From Gnetum montanum (lineage: Eukaryota > Streptophyta > Gnetopsida > Gnetales > Gnetaceae): 62,000 bases of DNA. Position numbers and translations under genes: made by a program. The stretch is taken from the NCBI GenBank assembly GCA_015680685.1, contig MNCI01015910.1:1042592-1104591 (forward strand). Direction: 5' to 3'. The notes beneath the pieces were generated by a model. The model ran no database searches and was not told the DNA's origin. It saw only the letters and a program-made list of their open reading frames with translations. Positions 21,446-34,200 of this stretch are shown in pieces. Within the stretch, counting starts at the first letter, position 1. Every line of letters starts with the position of its first letter.

Positions 21446-23640
21446 CATCCATTTTTTGGAGCTTAGCATTCAAGATGTTAAATTTTTTCTTCACCTCACA
21501 CCTCTTCTTGATTACTCATTCATTAAACAAAGATATAATTTTATACACTCTATGCACCTTAACATCCCAGGTTACCTACTCAATCAAATGGATCTTTCTG
21601 AGCTTATTAGTTTTCTTGGTTGTCTTGTTTGATAGCTCCTGTCACAAGTTACAATGCTTCTTTTCTATGCAAAGGTACTTGTCCTAAAACTAGGTCATGA
21701 TTTTACTTTCATTCTCTAACCTTTGCACATTTTGGAAAAGGAAAATTACCTTAATCTTTTCTTGGCTCATCCTTTCCCATTCTTGGGATTCATGCTTTAA
21801 CATTTTGATTTACCACTTTAAGCCATCTTTAATAAATATAACTTTTTCACCAACTTCATTCACCTTGAATAGTTCAACCTATAAACACTTAAACTACCCT
21901 CTAGAGTGATTTTGGAAGGTGTAGATACCAACAGTATGAGATGCTCTAATTGTTTTTGTAGTTGTTGTATCTCAAATTGGCTTCTCCATAACTCCCATAG
22001 ATAGAATATTCTATCAACATCGGTAGTTTTGAACTTGACCTATACCTTAATGAGTTTAGTGTCCACTATACCATCAATATTTCTCAATAGGAACTTGGCA
22101 TCAAGATCAACTTTCTATTCCTCCTTCATCCATAGACTAGTCCCCAAGTTGATTAGTGAGTACTTGAAGAACTTCAATTGCATGTTGGACATTATGCATA
22201 CTATGCCTTAATTGATGTGATAAGGAAACAATCCATGAAGGCACATACGTATGAGATTGAACAAGGGTATTAAAATGAATCATGGATGAATCAGTCAACA
22301 ATGGGAAAGGGAATTGGAAAAGATCCTTCCTTACTACTTCACCACCCATAATGGCTTTCATCATTTGCAAGAAACTGATATTAAGATCTTGTAATCCTTT
22401 AACATGGATTATGGTAGTCTAGCGCTGACCTTTAATGTGCATTACAGGCTGAGAATCACCTTAAGGAAAATGTTCTTAGCTTTGCTTGATGCATAAATTG
22501 GAAGGTTAGCAAATGAATATGCTAGGCCATTTCACTTATGTTCATTGAGATGCTTGAGGTGCAGTTGCTACTTTTGATTGATGCTGGTAGAGTTGGTTTG
22601 AAGAATAGATATGAGATATCTCTATGGAAGGCACCTCATTCTCCAAGTTGGGTACAGCTCCAACAACCTCAAGACATTATCTTGGAGAAACCACCATCAC
22701 ATTCTCGTAGACTACCATTCCTGTTATTGTGGGATGTATTCCCATATGGTTGATTATGCCTACCAGTTTGCATAGTTTATGAATTAACTCTAGAAAGGCA
22801 CAGACCTTCCTCATATTTTTAGCCATATCTTTAATTTTATAAATTAGAACCTTGTAGAGAAAATATGAAATATTGATGGTACACTTCCCCCTCATCCTAG
22901 TCACAACCTTAGTCCTCAATATGGAGATACCTAACGGTTACTTGTTTGGCATAAAGGTTACTTATTTGGCATAAAGTTGTAGATGAAAATTTTGCACATA
23001 ACATTTTGGGCTAGGAAAATCTTTGACATCTATACCTTAGCTTTCTCCATATCAAATTCCTCCAGCTTGATCTCAGTCGTTTGGATTTGTGGTCAACAAT
23101 TCTTTTTTGGTTCATGGAAATCCTGTAACCTGTGAGATTGCCCATGTTGAAATAGGCATATGAACTCCACCAACAAAAGCCATGGCAGCATTAGCTGTAA
23201 TGTTTTTATAGAATTCCTCTACCTTAGAGTGGTACCATGTGAGGGGTTGAATGATATAGCCATAAAAGCTTGTTCCCTACATTGACTCAAGCTCTAGAGG
23301 ACCAAGCTTGATGAATTGATAGTTTTTTTCTCTTTATAGATGGATCATTGCTAGATATCATGAGCATCCACACCCTTGTGAATGTCATTATCATATTCTT
23401 CATTGTCTTCTACTAATTCCTTTAGTACTTGTTTGGTTTCTTACTACTACGCATCTACCCAACTCAAAGATCAATAATATGATTGCGTATTTTTTGATCT
23501 ACTTCTAGGTGGAGGCCCCTCTAGATCAAGACCTATAAACTCTAGAATAGGGCATATAAGTTTTATATTTAGAGATCTAAGTTTTTCTCCTTCTTCTTCC
23601 TCAGGAACCAGCGGTTCAACCTTAGCCCTCCTTGGTCTAT
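21446..23640 (-). pseudogene. Element G third ORF, N-terminal and middle part
   Basis: Minus-strand remnant of the same third ORF as in B and D. The key block at 22677-22919 contains KVCAFLELIHKLCKLVGI, matching LPFPCFIRKLCKRVEI (B) and LPFPYLIRKLCKWAGI (D). A well-preserved stretch is at 22137-22370. The lower-coordinate end runs through the B insertion into 9546-10155. The promoter-like array at 24101-24200 lies upstream in the sense direction. Stops and frameshifts throughout; function unknown. Confidence 0.55.
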
Positions 23641-24100
23641 GAAGCTTGGATTGTAATCACCCCAACATGATTAACTATGAAGTCTACTAAAAATTAAGTG
23701 ATTTGTATTAATCATTATACTACCATTGTAAAAATTGCATAGGAAAATAATGATAAATATAGTGCTTGAGAAACACTTAAAAAAAACATCATCAAAACTG
23801 TTGAACAATGGTGTTTATTAGAAAGTACGAATAAGGTAGAAATATTTAAGTATCTATTAAATACATTAAATGCATACCCAAAGTGATCTATTTCCCATAA
23901 ATAAGTTACAAGACACCAAGCTTGAACTATAGCTAGAACACCAAGGACACAAAGATTCAAGGAGAATACATGTAAAAATATTACCAATCCATTTGGAGGA
24001 TTAAAAATCTAGTATAGTTTCACTTGTTTGGATAAACTAGGGGAGTTAAGTGAGAAAAAATAAAATGACAAAGTAGGAGAAGTGTTTGGAAGCCCTTCAC
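23641..24100 (-). other. Element G leader between internal TATA box and third ORF
   Basis: About 460 bp with no coding motif, comparable in length to the B interval from internal TATA to third ORF (about 430 bp). Probably the 5' leader of a third-ORF transcript. Confidence 0.4.
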
Positions 24101-24200
24101 CTTATATAGTGGACCATTAAACTAGGGGGGGTGTATGCTAGCATAGGGGCATCAATGCCCTTGCATTGATGTAGGGATGCATCAGTGCACCCTCCTAAGC
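24101..24200 (-). promoter_or_regulatory. Element G internal promoter-like array and TATA box before the third ORF
   Basis: In sense (minus) orientation words such as TGCACTGATGCATCCC, ACATCAATGCAAGGGCA and TTGATGCCCC are followed by CTATATAAGG (24101-24110). The words match the U3 of the G LTR (TGCACTAGTGCAGCCCC, GATCAATGTAAAGGCA near 8340-8400) and not those of B or D, so the internal array follows the element's own LTR vocabulary. Confidence 0.55.
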
Positions 24201-24551
24201 AAGGAAGAAACATCCATCTTCACCCAAAATACCTCTAACTTACCTTTTATGATCATGGAAGCATTTCACAAGGTCCACCATTTGCCAAAATCACCATGAA
24301 TTGATCTTACAAGGCATATGAGAAGTAAAATAGTAAGATCATTACAAACTTACCTCAAAAGACAATGTGAGTTATGGGAAAAGAGTCGATTGATTAATTT
24401 ATGTAATCCCATGAACTCAAGACTAGAAAAGAAGGGTTAGAATACTAAAAATAATGAAACATAGGTACAATTGAGGTGAATCAATAGAGTTTATCATGGT
24501 CAAACCTTGAAGTATGAAGAGTTGAAACTTACACAAGTGGAAGATCAATCA
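24201..24551. other. Probable G spacer, no gene seen
   Basis: AT-rich sequence without a supported ORF between the G internal promoter and solo LTR S2. Probably part of the G pol-to-third-ORF spacer or its insertion flank. Confidence 0.35.
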
Positions 24552-24556
24552 AGTAC

Positions 24557-25406
24557 TAATGAGTCATGTTTTGTAGGGCTCTAATATCGAATATCTAATA
24601 TCAGAGCCATGATATTTGGGCACAACCTCTGATGTCAAACATTTGATATTGTCCCTTTTGTGCAAGCCTATAAATACCACACTTGGGTGCATGGTTGAAA
24701 TATAGGAATAGAGAAGATAGAATAGTTTCCCAGTGCATGCCTGCAGTGTGATGTTAAGTGATTATATGGCATCCTTATTCGAGTGTGGTGTACTTGCACA
24801 TGTTACATGTTCAACAATAAAGATTGAGATTACTTCCATCATTGTAGCATCCTCTTAGCTTTATTATTACTTTTAATTACCTTAAATTACTTAAATATTT
24901 ACTATTTTCCTTATTTAATGTTTTCATTTATTACGCCTTATTATTCCTATCATTACATAGAATGAGTACTACTAATCATGAGCGCTTAAGTGTAATTATT
25001 TGGTAACCCAACAATGTATCATTTGGTACACCTAGTGATGTATGCTTGGTAATCCCAGTGGTAGTTATGCAAAGTCCAAGGCATGTATGGATGGTTAGGG
25101 ATGGATACTCATTGCATCTTAGCTAGTTTAGACTTTACTTTCCATTGTTAATTACATAAAATAATTAAGTTTTTTATTATCATTAGGAGTAGCTTAGGGC
25201 CAAACAACATCAATCATCATATGCCTCACTTTGGACTAAACCATATGTGACAAAACTACCACTAGTCCAAGTGGGAAGATAGTGAACTATGATCAAGGCA
25301 TAATGATTTAGATACACAACTAGTCCCATCCATGGAATTCGACCGAATCACACTTGAACACTTGTGATTCGTATGGTTAGGTGTAGGGGTACCTTGTCAC
25401 TCATCA
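24557..25406 (+). repeat. Solo LTR S2 (850 bp)
   Basis: Complete plus-strand LTR of the Athila-like group flanked by identical 5-bp duplications AGTAC (24552-24556, 25407-25411). It starts TAATGAGTC (TG decayed to TA) and ends TCATCA. Contains a word array of GATATT/ATATC variants (24580-24655), CCTATAAATACC (24667-24678) and the AATAAA stem-loop (24771-24823). No internal region remains. Confidence 0.9.
24580..24678 (+). promoter_or_regulatory. U3 word array and TATA box of solo LTR S2
   Basis: CTAATATCGAATATC, TAATATCAGAG, ATGATATTTGGG, TCTGATGTC and TTTGATATTG precede the TATA box by 15-90 bp. The words share the GATAT core with A and S1 but are AT-rich and lack CGCG, so they form a variant vocabulary. 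Confidence 0.6.
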
Positions 25407-25539
25407 AGTACCATATGTAATGCAATCCTCACCATCACTGGGAGATAAGCTTTAACTCATTCACATATAATGTCAACCCACCAATGATTCATAAGTGGTT
25501 TCTTCCTAGAATAGGCACTTTCCTTCATTAGTCATGTGA

Positions 25540-27960
25540 AACTAAGGATTATCAAAAACCAATGAAACATTAGCATCAAATGTGAGTCTATTCCCTTGGA
25601 TGGCCAATTTATCTCCTTTGAACTTTTGATAAGTAAAACACTTCTTCATAAATTTTGAAACTTTAGTTGTCATACTACGCCAAAAATAGTACTTACCCAT
25701 AAGTTCCAATGTTTTATCCCTATCCATGTAACCTACCATGCCACTATAATGCTTTTTAAACAATTTTTCCCCTAAAATCAGAATTAGAAACACATACCTT
25801 CCCATTTTTGAATAAAATTTTATCTTGAATATGATAGTTTCTCCATTAGTCTATCCTACTTAACAATGGCTCCTTGAGGCTTTTCCAAACTTGCCCAAAA
25901 TCACAATCATGTTCATACAAATTAGCAAAATTACTAATACCTTCCACATAAGGTATGTTAAAATTTACCACATGCACCCTAGATAATGCATCAGCCACCA
26001 CATTGGCTTTTTGAATTTTGTGTTTCAACACAAAATTAAACTCCTATAATTGTGCAATCCACTTCATGTGCTTTACTCTCAACTTATTTTTAGAATTAAG
26101 AATTTTGGTATCTTCTGTTCCATCATCAAAGTAAATTCATTGGGCAACATGTCTCTAATTCTTAATTTCTTAAAGAATAGCATACAAATCCTTCTCATAT
26201 ATGTTATATTATTTACTTAACTCATTCAACTTTTTAGAAAATAAATCGACATGCCTACCTTCTTATGAAAGTACCCCACTAATGGCAAGTCCACTTGCAT
26301 CCACCCCCATTTGAAAAAGATTTCAAAAATTTGGATTTTCAATCATTGATTCACTAGTAATTTTTGCTTTCAACAAGTCAAATCTCCTTTGGGTTTCATG
26401 ATTCTACCTATAACATTTTTTCTTTCTTCAACAACGCAAACATAGGCTAAGAAATACCATTGAAATTTTTAATGAACATTCTATAAAAACCTATTAAGCC
26501 AAGGATTAATCTTACCTCCCTAACATTTTAAAGAGTTGACCAATCTATAATTTCCCTTACCTTGGTACCTTTCATTTGAATTTTTCTTTTAGAAATCACA
26601 TGTCATAATTATGTGATTTTCCTCTTGAAGAACTACTTTTCTTCACTTTGATCACCAACTCTACCTTCTACAATTTAATACACATCATTCTCAAGGTTTC
26701 CAAATGCTCTTTCTCATTACAGCTATACACAAAAATATCATAAAAAAAGAGAATATAAAACATACTAATAAAGTCATTTATTACATCATTCATCAACCTC
26801 ATGAATGTAGCAAGTCCATTCATGAGGCCAAATGGAATCACCAGCTACTTAAACAATTTATCTAGTGTTTTAAAAGTTATCTTTCAGTCATCATTAGGCC
26901 TAATTTGAATTTGATGGTAATCACTCTTCAAATCAGTTTTGCTAAAAAAATTTGCATTGGTAAGGACATCGAGGATATCATCTATCTTTGGAATAGAAAA
27001 CCTGTACCTCCTTGTTATCTTATTCACTATCTTAAAATCAATAGATATTATTCATTCATTACTATCTTCTTTGTCACAAGCAATACTATTTTTAAGTAAC
27101 TCCTCTACTTGTCTTTGCAATTTTTCTCATTGACTTGATGTCGTTTAGTAAGCTTTCTCATTTAGAATGGTAGCACCAAGGATAAAGTCAATTTGATGAT
27201 GTACATTCCTCATTGGTGGTAATCGATATAATTCCCCCTTGAACAGCTTGGAAAATTTTTCCTTTAATCCTTACACATATATAAGAAGTTCTACCTACAT
27301 ATCATCATGGTTTGAAGCAATTGTTGATATAATAATAAAATCAAAACCAACTTCACCATGTTCTTTAATATATTCTCTCTTTCCTAGAAGGATTAAAAAA
27401 GCACTAAGTGAGCTTTGCTGCCTTAGTTATTTAGTTGTCACAGGAATCATCCCATGGATTCCATCAAATCTAACTATACTACATACATTTTTTACTCCAT
27501 CAAATTGAACACCATTGTCAAAATTCCAAAGTCTACCAAGAATTACATCAACATAATAAATCATAAGCACATCACACTTCACAACATCATGAAAACTCCC
27601 AATTTTAATTTTAGAATAAATTATTCTTTCCCTTCTTGAGAAAAATCTCTAAATAACCAATGCACTTTGTAGTACTAGGGTGAGGATTAGTTACCAAATC
27701 CAATCTAGCAACTACCCTAGATGAAATACCATTTTCTTAAGCTCCCCCATCAATAAACACATGAATCCATTCCCCACTATGTAAACATCTAGTCCCAATT
27801 TGAAATAGTAATTTCCTTTTAGGATGGTCTCCTCTATTCACATTCTCCATGAATGCATAATAATTTAATTTAAAAACCTCCTCAATCTTGGGAGCATTAG
27901 GTTTACGTCTCTAAAGAGCTTACTTGGATTTCTCCTCCACCTCCATGGTTTAGACATATT
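25540..27960 (-). pseudogene. pol: Element F pol (Ty3/gypsy), degenerate
   Basis: Minus-strand pol remnant. In sense order: a protease-like WIHVFIDGGA segment (about 27750), RT pieces KTDLKSDYHQIQIRPNDD and IPFGLMNGLATFMRLMNDV with a broken catalytic site (FYDIFVYS, near 26740-26960), RNase H end HKIQKANVVADALSRVHVV (25980-26031), then the integrase zinc-binding segment GMVGYMDRDKTLELMGKYYF followed by KKCFTYQKF (25600-25740), where the second Cys of the usual CxxC has become Tyr. The DDE core and C-terminus are cut off at the left. Motifs differ from A-E and resemble chromovirus-type gypsy. Confidence 0.75.
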
Positions 27961-29110
27961 TTCCCTTGGCTATCTTGTGAAGTGTACAATTCCATTACTT
28001 GTGTCCCCATTCTTTACATTTTAAGCATTAAGCATTAGATGAGCTACTTCCTTAACCTTTGCCTTCCTTGCCTTGGTCCTACTTGGCTTTTTCCTTCTCA
28101 TCGTCCCTCTATATCTTCTTGCTATGGTTGTCATCTTTGTCTTTCTATTTGGACTTGGATTCCTTGTTTGATTTGGATCCCTTGTTCTTCATCTTGAAAA
28201 TTTGTTTGTGTTTGTTTTCAAATCCACTTAGCTTATTTTTTGGCTTGAGTGCCAAATCATAAACCTCATTAAGATTTTGTTGCTCATAGAATGATAATTC
28301 CTGCTAATATGTCATTTTGAGATCTTCTAAAAAGACTGAAGCTTGTTTGTACTCCTCCTAGTTTACCTTAACTTGATGGAATATATCACAAAATTTGATG
28401 TAAAAATATTTGACATATTTGTCACCTTGTCCTAAGAATATCAACTTGATAATGGTTTCTTTCCTTTGATAAGACTATTTAAATTTTCTTCTCAACCTAT
28501 ATTTCATCATATTGCAATCTCTGACAAGTTGACTATTTTATCTTTCATAACCTTAAAACTCCTTTTCCCACCATGTAGAAGTCATACCTTCTAATTTGGA
28601 TTTAGCAATAAATACCCTTAAATAATTTGGTACCTCTTCTAACTCAAAATTCTTATCAAGTACCTTCAAGAAACTTGAAAAGGCATTGGTTACATCTACA
28701 TCATTACAAGTCTACAACACAACATATGGAAGTGTAGCATAAGATGCTCTAGTAAGCCTTGCCTAATCTTCCTTATCTAACTTGCCATGACAAGAAGTAA
28801 AGGTTTGTGATGGACCTCTTAGAATTCTCATATGAGAAGCAGGATTCATTTGAATCCTTGTTTGATGAGTTTCAACACTTCCATAGCTAGATTATCTTTC
28901 TCATTATTTCCTCCATGTGGTTGTGAAGCTTCTTCATTTCCATACAAACATGAACGATCAACATCTTTGCATGTCTAAATTATGGGACTAACATTCTAGT
29001 CTATCTTTACACTAATTTCATTTAACCAAGCAACCATTAGTTGGAAGGAAAGCTTCATGCTCTCTATTTCTCTATTCATGGCTTGCACCTATTTCTTCTT
29101 AAGAGTTATC
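27961..29110 (-). pseudogene. gag: Element F gag, degenerate
   Basis: Upstream of the F protease. A zinc-knuckle remnant (CKEWGHK.WNCTLHKIAKG) lies near 27960-28020, preceded by a Lys/Asp/Glu-rich linker (28030-28260) and a decayed capsid-like region to about 29110. Position between the 5' LTR and pol supports gag. Confidence 0.6.
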
Positions 29111-29229
29111 TATATTTGACAAAATATGCAACCAATTCCAAGAAATAATTAGTTGGAGGAGGTTCAATGCAATGTCAAATAACATTCAAACCCAATAAAT
29201 TCAAATATTATGAAAGACAGATAATATGT

Positions 29230-30111
29230 TAGAAAACAAAAAAACTAGCTATCTTCAATTATTAAAATAGAAGATTACAACAAGGTTCCAAAACCCACAA
29301 CATAAAAGAGTTCCTTACAAACACCGAAATAATGTTACAGAGCATGATGCTCTACAACTACACAATGGTTATTCTTAATACAAGACATAACCAATAGAGA
29401 ATATCTTTCATAACTTAGGACTAAGATCCAAACACACAATTACATAAGAGATACTAGATCAAACACATACAATTAACCAAGAGCTGCATACACACATGCA
29501 CTCTTCACATGTGCTTTCATGATACTTATCACACTCATCAACTTACTTGATGCTCATCTCATGATGAATTACATCAATATTTATTGACAACATAAAGACA
29601 GGAAACCTAGAAACCTTTTCCTAACTCAAGTTAATGATCTCTAGCTATTTCCATCTTTTTATCCAACATTTTGATTATTTTGTAATTTGGGATGACCAAT
29701 TTTGGAAGTTTCTTGGGCCATACAGGTCATATCTAGCATGGAATAAACATCTTTTTGCAAAATTCCAATGGTAGGAGAAATGTCTACAAAGCCTAAGAGA
29801 TGCCCCTATTTCCTAGGAGACATCTTTGGCTTGGAAAAGATGTCTCACTAGAGATGTCTTTAGCTTGGCAAAGATGTCTCACCAGAGATGTCTTTGGTCA
29901 CAAAGAGACATCTCTCTAGAGACATCTCAAGTTAGGGAGAGACATCTCCTCTTCCTAGCAGATGTCTCTAGCAACCCCCATATGTCTTCTATGAAGGCTC
30001 ATCACTTAACCTAGATGTCTCTTGAACCTCCTAGACTTTCTTCCACATCCCAAAACTTGCAAAAACTACCTATGGGGAGAAGAAAAAGATATCAAAAGAG
30101 GTGTCCCTACA
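29230..30111 (-). repeat. Element F 5' LTR, approximate
   Basis: Minus-strand LTR inferred from its position upstream of F gag. The probable start is TGTAGGGACACC at 30111 and the end TTTTCTAACA near 29233. It contains a dense AGATGTCTC/AGACATCT array. Exact boundaries and target duplication were not established; no clear TATA box was found. Confidence 0.45.
29745..30020. repeat. AGATGTCTC palindromic word array in LTR F
   Basis: At least ten copies of AGATGTCT or its reverse complement AGACATCT within about 270 bp, some fused into larger palindromes (AGACATCTCTCTAGAGACAT at 29910-29930). Both orientations occur. It is the F counterpart of the U3 arrays in the Athila-like LTRs. Confidence 0.75.
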
Positions 30112-30389
30112 CCAAATTCTATTTAGGATCATTTTTCAAATAGATGATGATATTAGAAATTATGTGATAACAAGTTTATTTTTAGAAAATGTTTTAGAAT
30201 AGCCTACATAATATTAGTTTGCACTTCTTTGTAGCCTAAGAATGTGTCCAAGGAAAAAACATTCCTTCATTTTAACCCTTAAATGAGTTATAGAGTAGTA
30301 TTTATTAATGAAGATTCAAAGATTATAATCCAAAACTAATAAGTTATCTAATGTAATCAATTTAGATACTTAGATCTCTGGTTCAAATG
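30112..30389. other. Spacer between LTR F and LINE fragment
   Basis: AT-rich sequence with no supported feature; possibly decayed upstream LINE sequence. Confidence 0.3.
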
Positions 30390-30790
30390 AGGGTGAGATG
30401 AATAATGATGTAATAAATAAAATTGATGTAGGATAGAAGAAATAGTAAAAGTTAGTGCTATGCTTGGTGATAGAAGAATCCTTAGTAGGTTGAAGCATAA
30501 GTTTTACATAACTAATATGAGACCTATGATTCTTTATGGTGCAAAATGTTAGCCTATCAAAAAGTGTGAGGCTCCATGTATGCATGTGGTAGAGATGTGT
30601 ATGTTGAAGTTGATATTAAGTATTATTAGGACAAATTAAATCAATAGCTTTCTTATTCCAAAAAGTTTGGGAGTAGCACCTATAAATAAGAAGGTTAAGG
30701 AAAGTCATATAAGATGATTTAGTCATGTGCTAAGAAGATTAAAGAATGCTCCATTTAGAAAAAGTCACTTTATTAAAGTTGATGTGTGAC
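30390..30790 (+). pseudogene. Non-LTR retrotransposon (LINE) reverse-transcriptase C-terminal fragment
   Basis: The plus strand translates to ASAMLGDRRILSRLKHKFYI, TNMRPMILYGAKC, PIKKCEAP, VEMCMLKL, then LGVAPINKKVKESHIR and FSHVLRRLKNAPF. These are the well-known end of the plant LINE RT, where a Y/L-YGAECW motif is followed by a GVAPI...RWFGHV..R block. A few stops and transitions. Only the 3' part of the RT ORF is present; it ends where LTR I begins. Confidence 0.75.
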
Positions 30791-31265
30791 ATCTCATTCC
30801 TAAATGTTGTAAAAACATGATCGGTTAATTTATTGCATTCATTATTTTCTTAAATAATATGATGGAAAGATCATAAATACTTAATAAATAAATTAATTGG
30901 TAAATAAATAATTGGTATTGTGAAATAGGAAACAAAATAAAAAAAATTAGTAGGAGAGAGTACTGTAATGCCCTCTAGGTTATGTTCCCATGGCACTTAA
31001 GCCTTAGAGGCAATCCAACACTACCATCATGATTAGGCTATCTAGCTAAAGGGGTGATCAGTCCCTTCTCATCCTACTTCACCCAACTCTGGTTACTTGC
31101 CTTTTCGCATGACCTCTAAACCCACCCCTAAATGACATAGGTCAAACCTATTCCCCATGGATACATGAATAATCGTAACTCCTCATAACGAGGTGCCCCT
31201 TCATCTGAAGGTTAATTACATTGTTATAATTTGTTTCCACCCTTAACAAGGGATAGGATGTTACA
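30785..31265 (-). repeat. Element I 3' LTR (about 481 bp)
   Basis: The minus strand starts TGTAACATCC at 31265, directly after a purine-rich GCTTAAGGGGGATAGAT, and ends near GAGATGTCACA at 30785. A TGTAACA... start is usual for chromovirus LTRs. Target duplication not identified. Confidence 0.65.
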
Positions 31266-31282
31266 ATCTATCCCCCTTAAGC
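31266..31282 (-). promoter_or_regulatory. Element I polypurine tract
   Basis: GCTTAAGGGGGATAGAT on the minus strand immediately precedes the LTR start. It marks the end of the element I internal region. Confidence 0.7.
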
Positions 31283-34200
31283 ATCCATCTTGTCCTCAAG
31301 AACTTCCTCTATATCCAACTACTCAGCTACTGCTTCTTCATTTTACTTCTCAGCTTTAGCTTCTTTATTATCCTCATTACCAACTATACAAACAGAAGAC
31401 AGAAATTATAAAATATAATTTATTACATAAATAATAAATACAATTTATTATTCAATATCATGATGATCAAAAAGTTGAAGGTAATTATTAAGAATAAAAT
31501 CTCTATTTTTTGAAGTCTACTAATCACAATTTGACAATTGAACAAGTACTTCGCTCATAGTTTTATTTTGTAACTGCTTGGTTCATTGGTTCTTAATTGC
31601 AATGGGATTAACTTCAAAGCTAGTGTTGGATTGTAATGGCAAGGTATTTCAATCTAGCACATACAGTACATCATTGTCATAAAACTTTTTTAGTAAACTT
31701 ACATGGAAAACTAGGTGAATTTTTAAGGTTTCTGGAAGATTTAACTTGATATGCCACTTTGCCAATTCTTTTAGAAATTTCAAAAGGTCCACAATATCTA
31801 GGTGCCAATTTAGTATATTTTCCAAGTTTAAGAGAACTTCTGGTGGATTTAACTCTTAGTAATACTTGATCTCTCACTTCGAATTCTTTCTTTAGTCAAT
31901 GTTGATCTACATATCCCTTATATTTATCTTGGGTAGCTTGTAAATTTTGTTTAACTCTTGTGACAATATTTTCCATTATTTTCATTTCTTCTTCCTTCTA
32001 TTTTGATCTTACAATTGGTATATAGTAGTTAGTGGTATATAGTAGTTACGTCCATATACTACTTCGAATGGTGTTCGATGTATAGAACCTTGATAATTGT
32101 TTTATAGGAAAATTTTGCTAGGTGCAAGTAATTCTTCCACGTTTTTGGTCGACTCCAAACATAGCTTTGTAGGATATCTTCTAATATTTTATTCACATGT
32201 TCATCCATTAGTCTCTAGGTGGTAATTTATGCTAAATTTCAACTAGGTTCCAAGCTCTTTGAAGAAATTTTGCTAGAATTTAGATATGAACTTGGTATCT
32301 CAATCCAAGGTGATAGGTTTCAAACATCCATGCAATCAAAATACTTCTTATTCAAATTTTTGGACTACTTCTTTAGCTGTGTTTGTAGCTTTCAAAGCTA
32401 TAAAATGTGCCATCTTTGATAAGTAATCAACCACTACCAAAATCAAGTCATTTCCATTTTTGATTATTGGTAATTCCATAATGAAATCCATGGTGACATC
32501 TTTCCATTTCCAGGTTGGGACTTCTAGAGGTTGTAATAACCCACTAGGTTTCCTCTATTTAGCTTTTATTCTTTGGCATATTAGATAGTTTTTAATATAC
32601 AAGGACACATTGTTCTTCATTCCAAGCCAAAAATAAGATTTACATATCATCATATAAGTCCTAATATAACCTGGGTATCCTGCATATGGTACTTCATGTG
32701 CCTCACACAACAACTTTAATCTCCAATTTCCTTTTGGTATCCACACTCTTTGTCCTTTCATTAATAAACCATTAGAAGCAACTTGATAATGAGGCTCAAA
32801 GGAAATATTGGTTAAAATCTTCTTGAAATAAGGATCTTCTTTTATTTGTTCCTTAATTTCTTCTTCCATTGAGGTCATTACCACACCTATCATTAAGTTC
32901 CACATTCGATTAAGGGAACTAGCTACCACATTTTACTTATTGAGGATATATTTGATTTCAAAATCATATTCAACCAATAATTCTACCCATCACCAGTAAC
33001 AAGTATTCAAAATAGGCTATCTCTGCAAATATTCTAAACTTTTATGATATGTTTTTAGTACAAACCTTTTTCCACAAAGATAATGTCTCCAAACTTTCAA
33101 AGCATTAACAAGTTCTAGTAATTCCAAATCATGAGTTAACTAATTTACCTCAGCTTCTTGTAATTTATGAGATTCATAACATACCACTTTATCTTCTTGT
33201 GAAAGAACTACACCAATTCTTATTCCACAAGCATTCGTGAATACTTCAATAGGTAATTCTTCATCTAGAATTCTTAGAATATGTGTTGATGTGAGTTGCA
33301 TCTTTAATTTGAGAAAAGCTTCCCTACATTTTTCATCAAACTTGGACACATATTTTTCTTGTAAAAGGTCAATCAAGAGGGCTACTAAAGTAGAAAAATA
33401 TTTAATGGAATGTTGATAAAAACCTATTAAGCCTAGAAAACTACAAACCACTATAGCATCTTTTAATTTAGGCCAATCTCAAATTACACTAACTTTTGCT
33501 GGATCTACCTGAAATCCTTTCTTAGAAACTATATGGCCCAATTATGAAACTTCTTCTTCCTTAAAGAGTTCACATTTACTCAATTTAGCTTCCAACTGAT
33601 GCTCTTTAAGAATTTTCATTGTAATTTTCAAATGTTTGAAATGTTCTTCTTTCAACTTAGAATAAACAAGTATATCATCCATAAATACTACAATAAGTTG
33701 ATCAAGATATTAACTAAAAATATTATTCATTAATGCCATGAATTTTGCATGTGCATTAGTTAATTCAAAAGGCATCACAACAAATTCGTATAATCCATAC
33801 TTGGTTCTGAAAGTAGTTTTCTTAATATCTTTCTCCTTAATTCTTATTTGGTGATAACCTAATTTTAAATCAATCTTTGAAAAATAACATACACCTATAA
33901 TTTGATCAAACAAATTATAGATTCTAGGCAAAGGATAAGTATTTTTAATCGTCACTTTATTCAATGTTCTATAATCAATGCATAATCTTAACATACAATC
34001 TTTCTTTTTAACAAATAAGAATGGTGAATCCTAAGATGATATGCTAGCTTAATATTTTCTTCTTCCAATAGTTGATCTAATTGTATTTTCAATTCTCTTA
34101 ATTCAGAAATGGAAAATCTATAAGGGGCTTTTGAAATAGGTTGTATCCTAGGAAAAATATCAATAGCATGCTCAATAGTTCTTTTTGAAGGTAGTTTTGT

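Noticed and set aside
22930-22976. 20-bp tandem duplication (GGTTACTTGTTTGGCATAAA)
   Set aside because: Two copies only, inside a decayed ORF; probably replication slippage.
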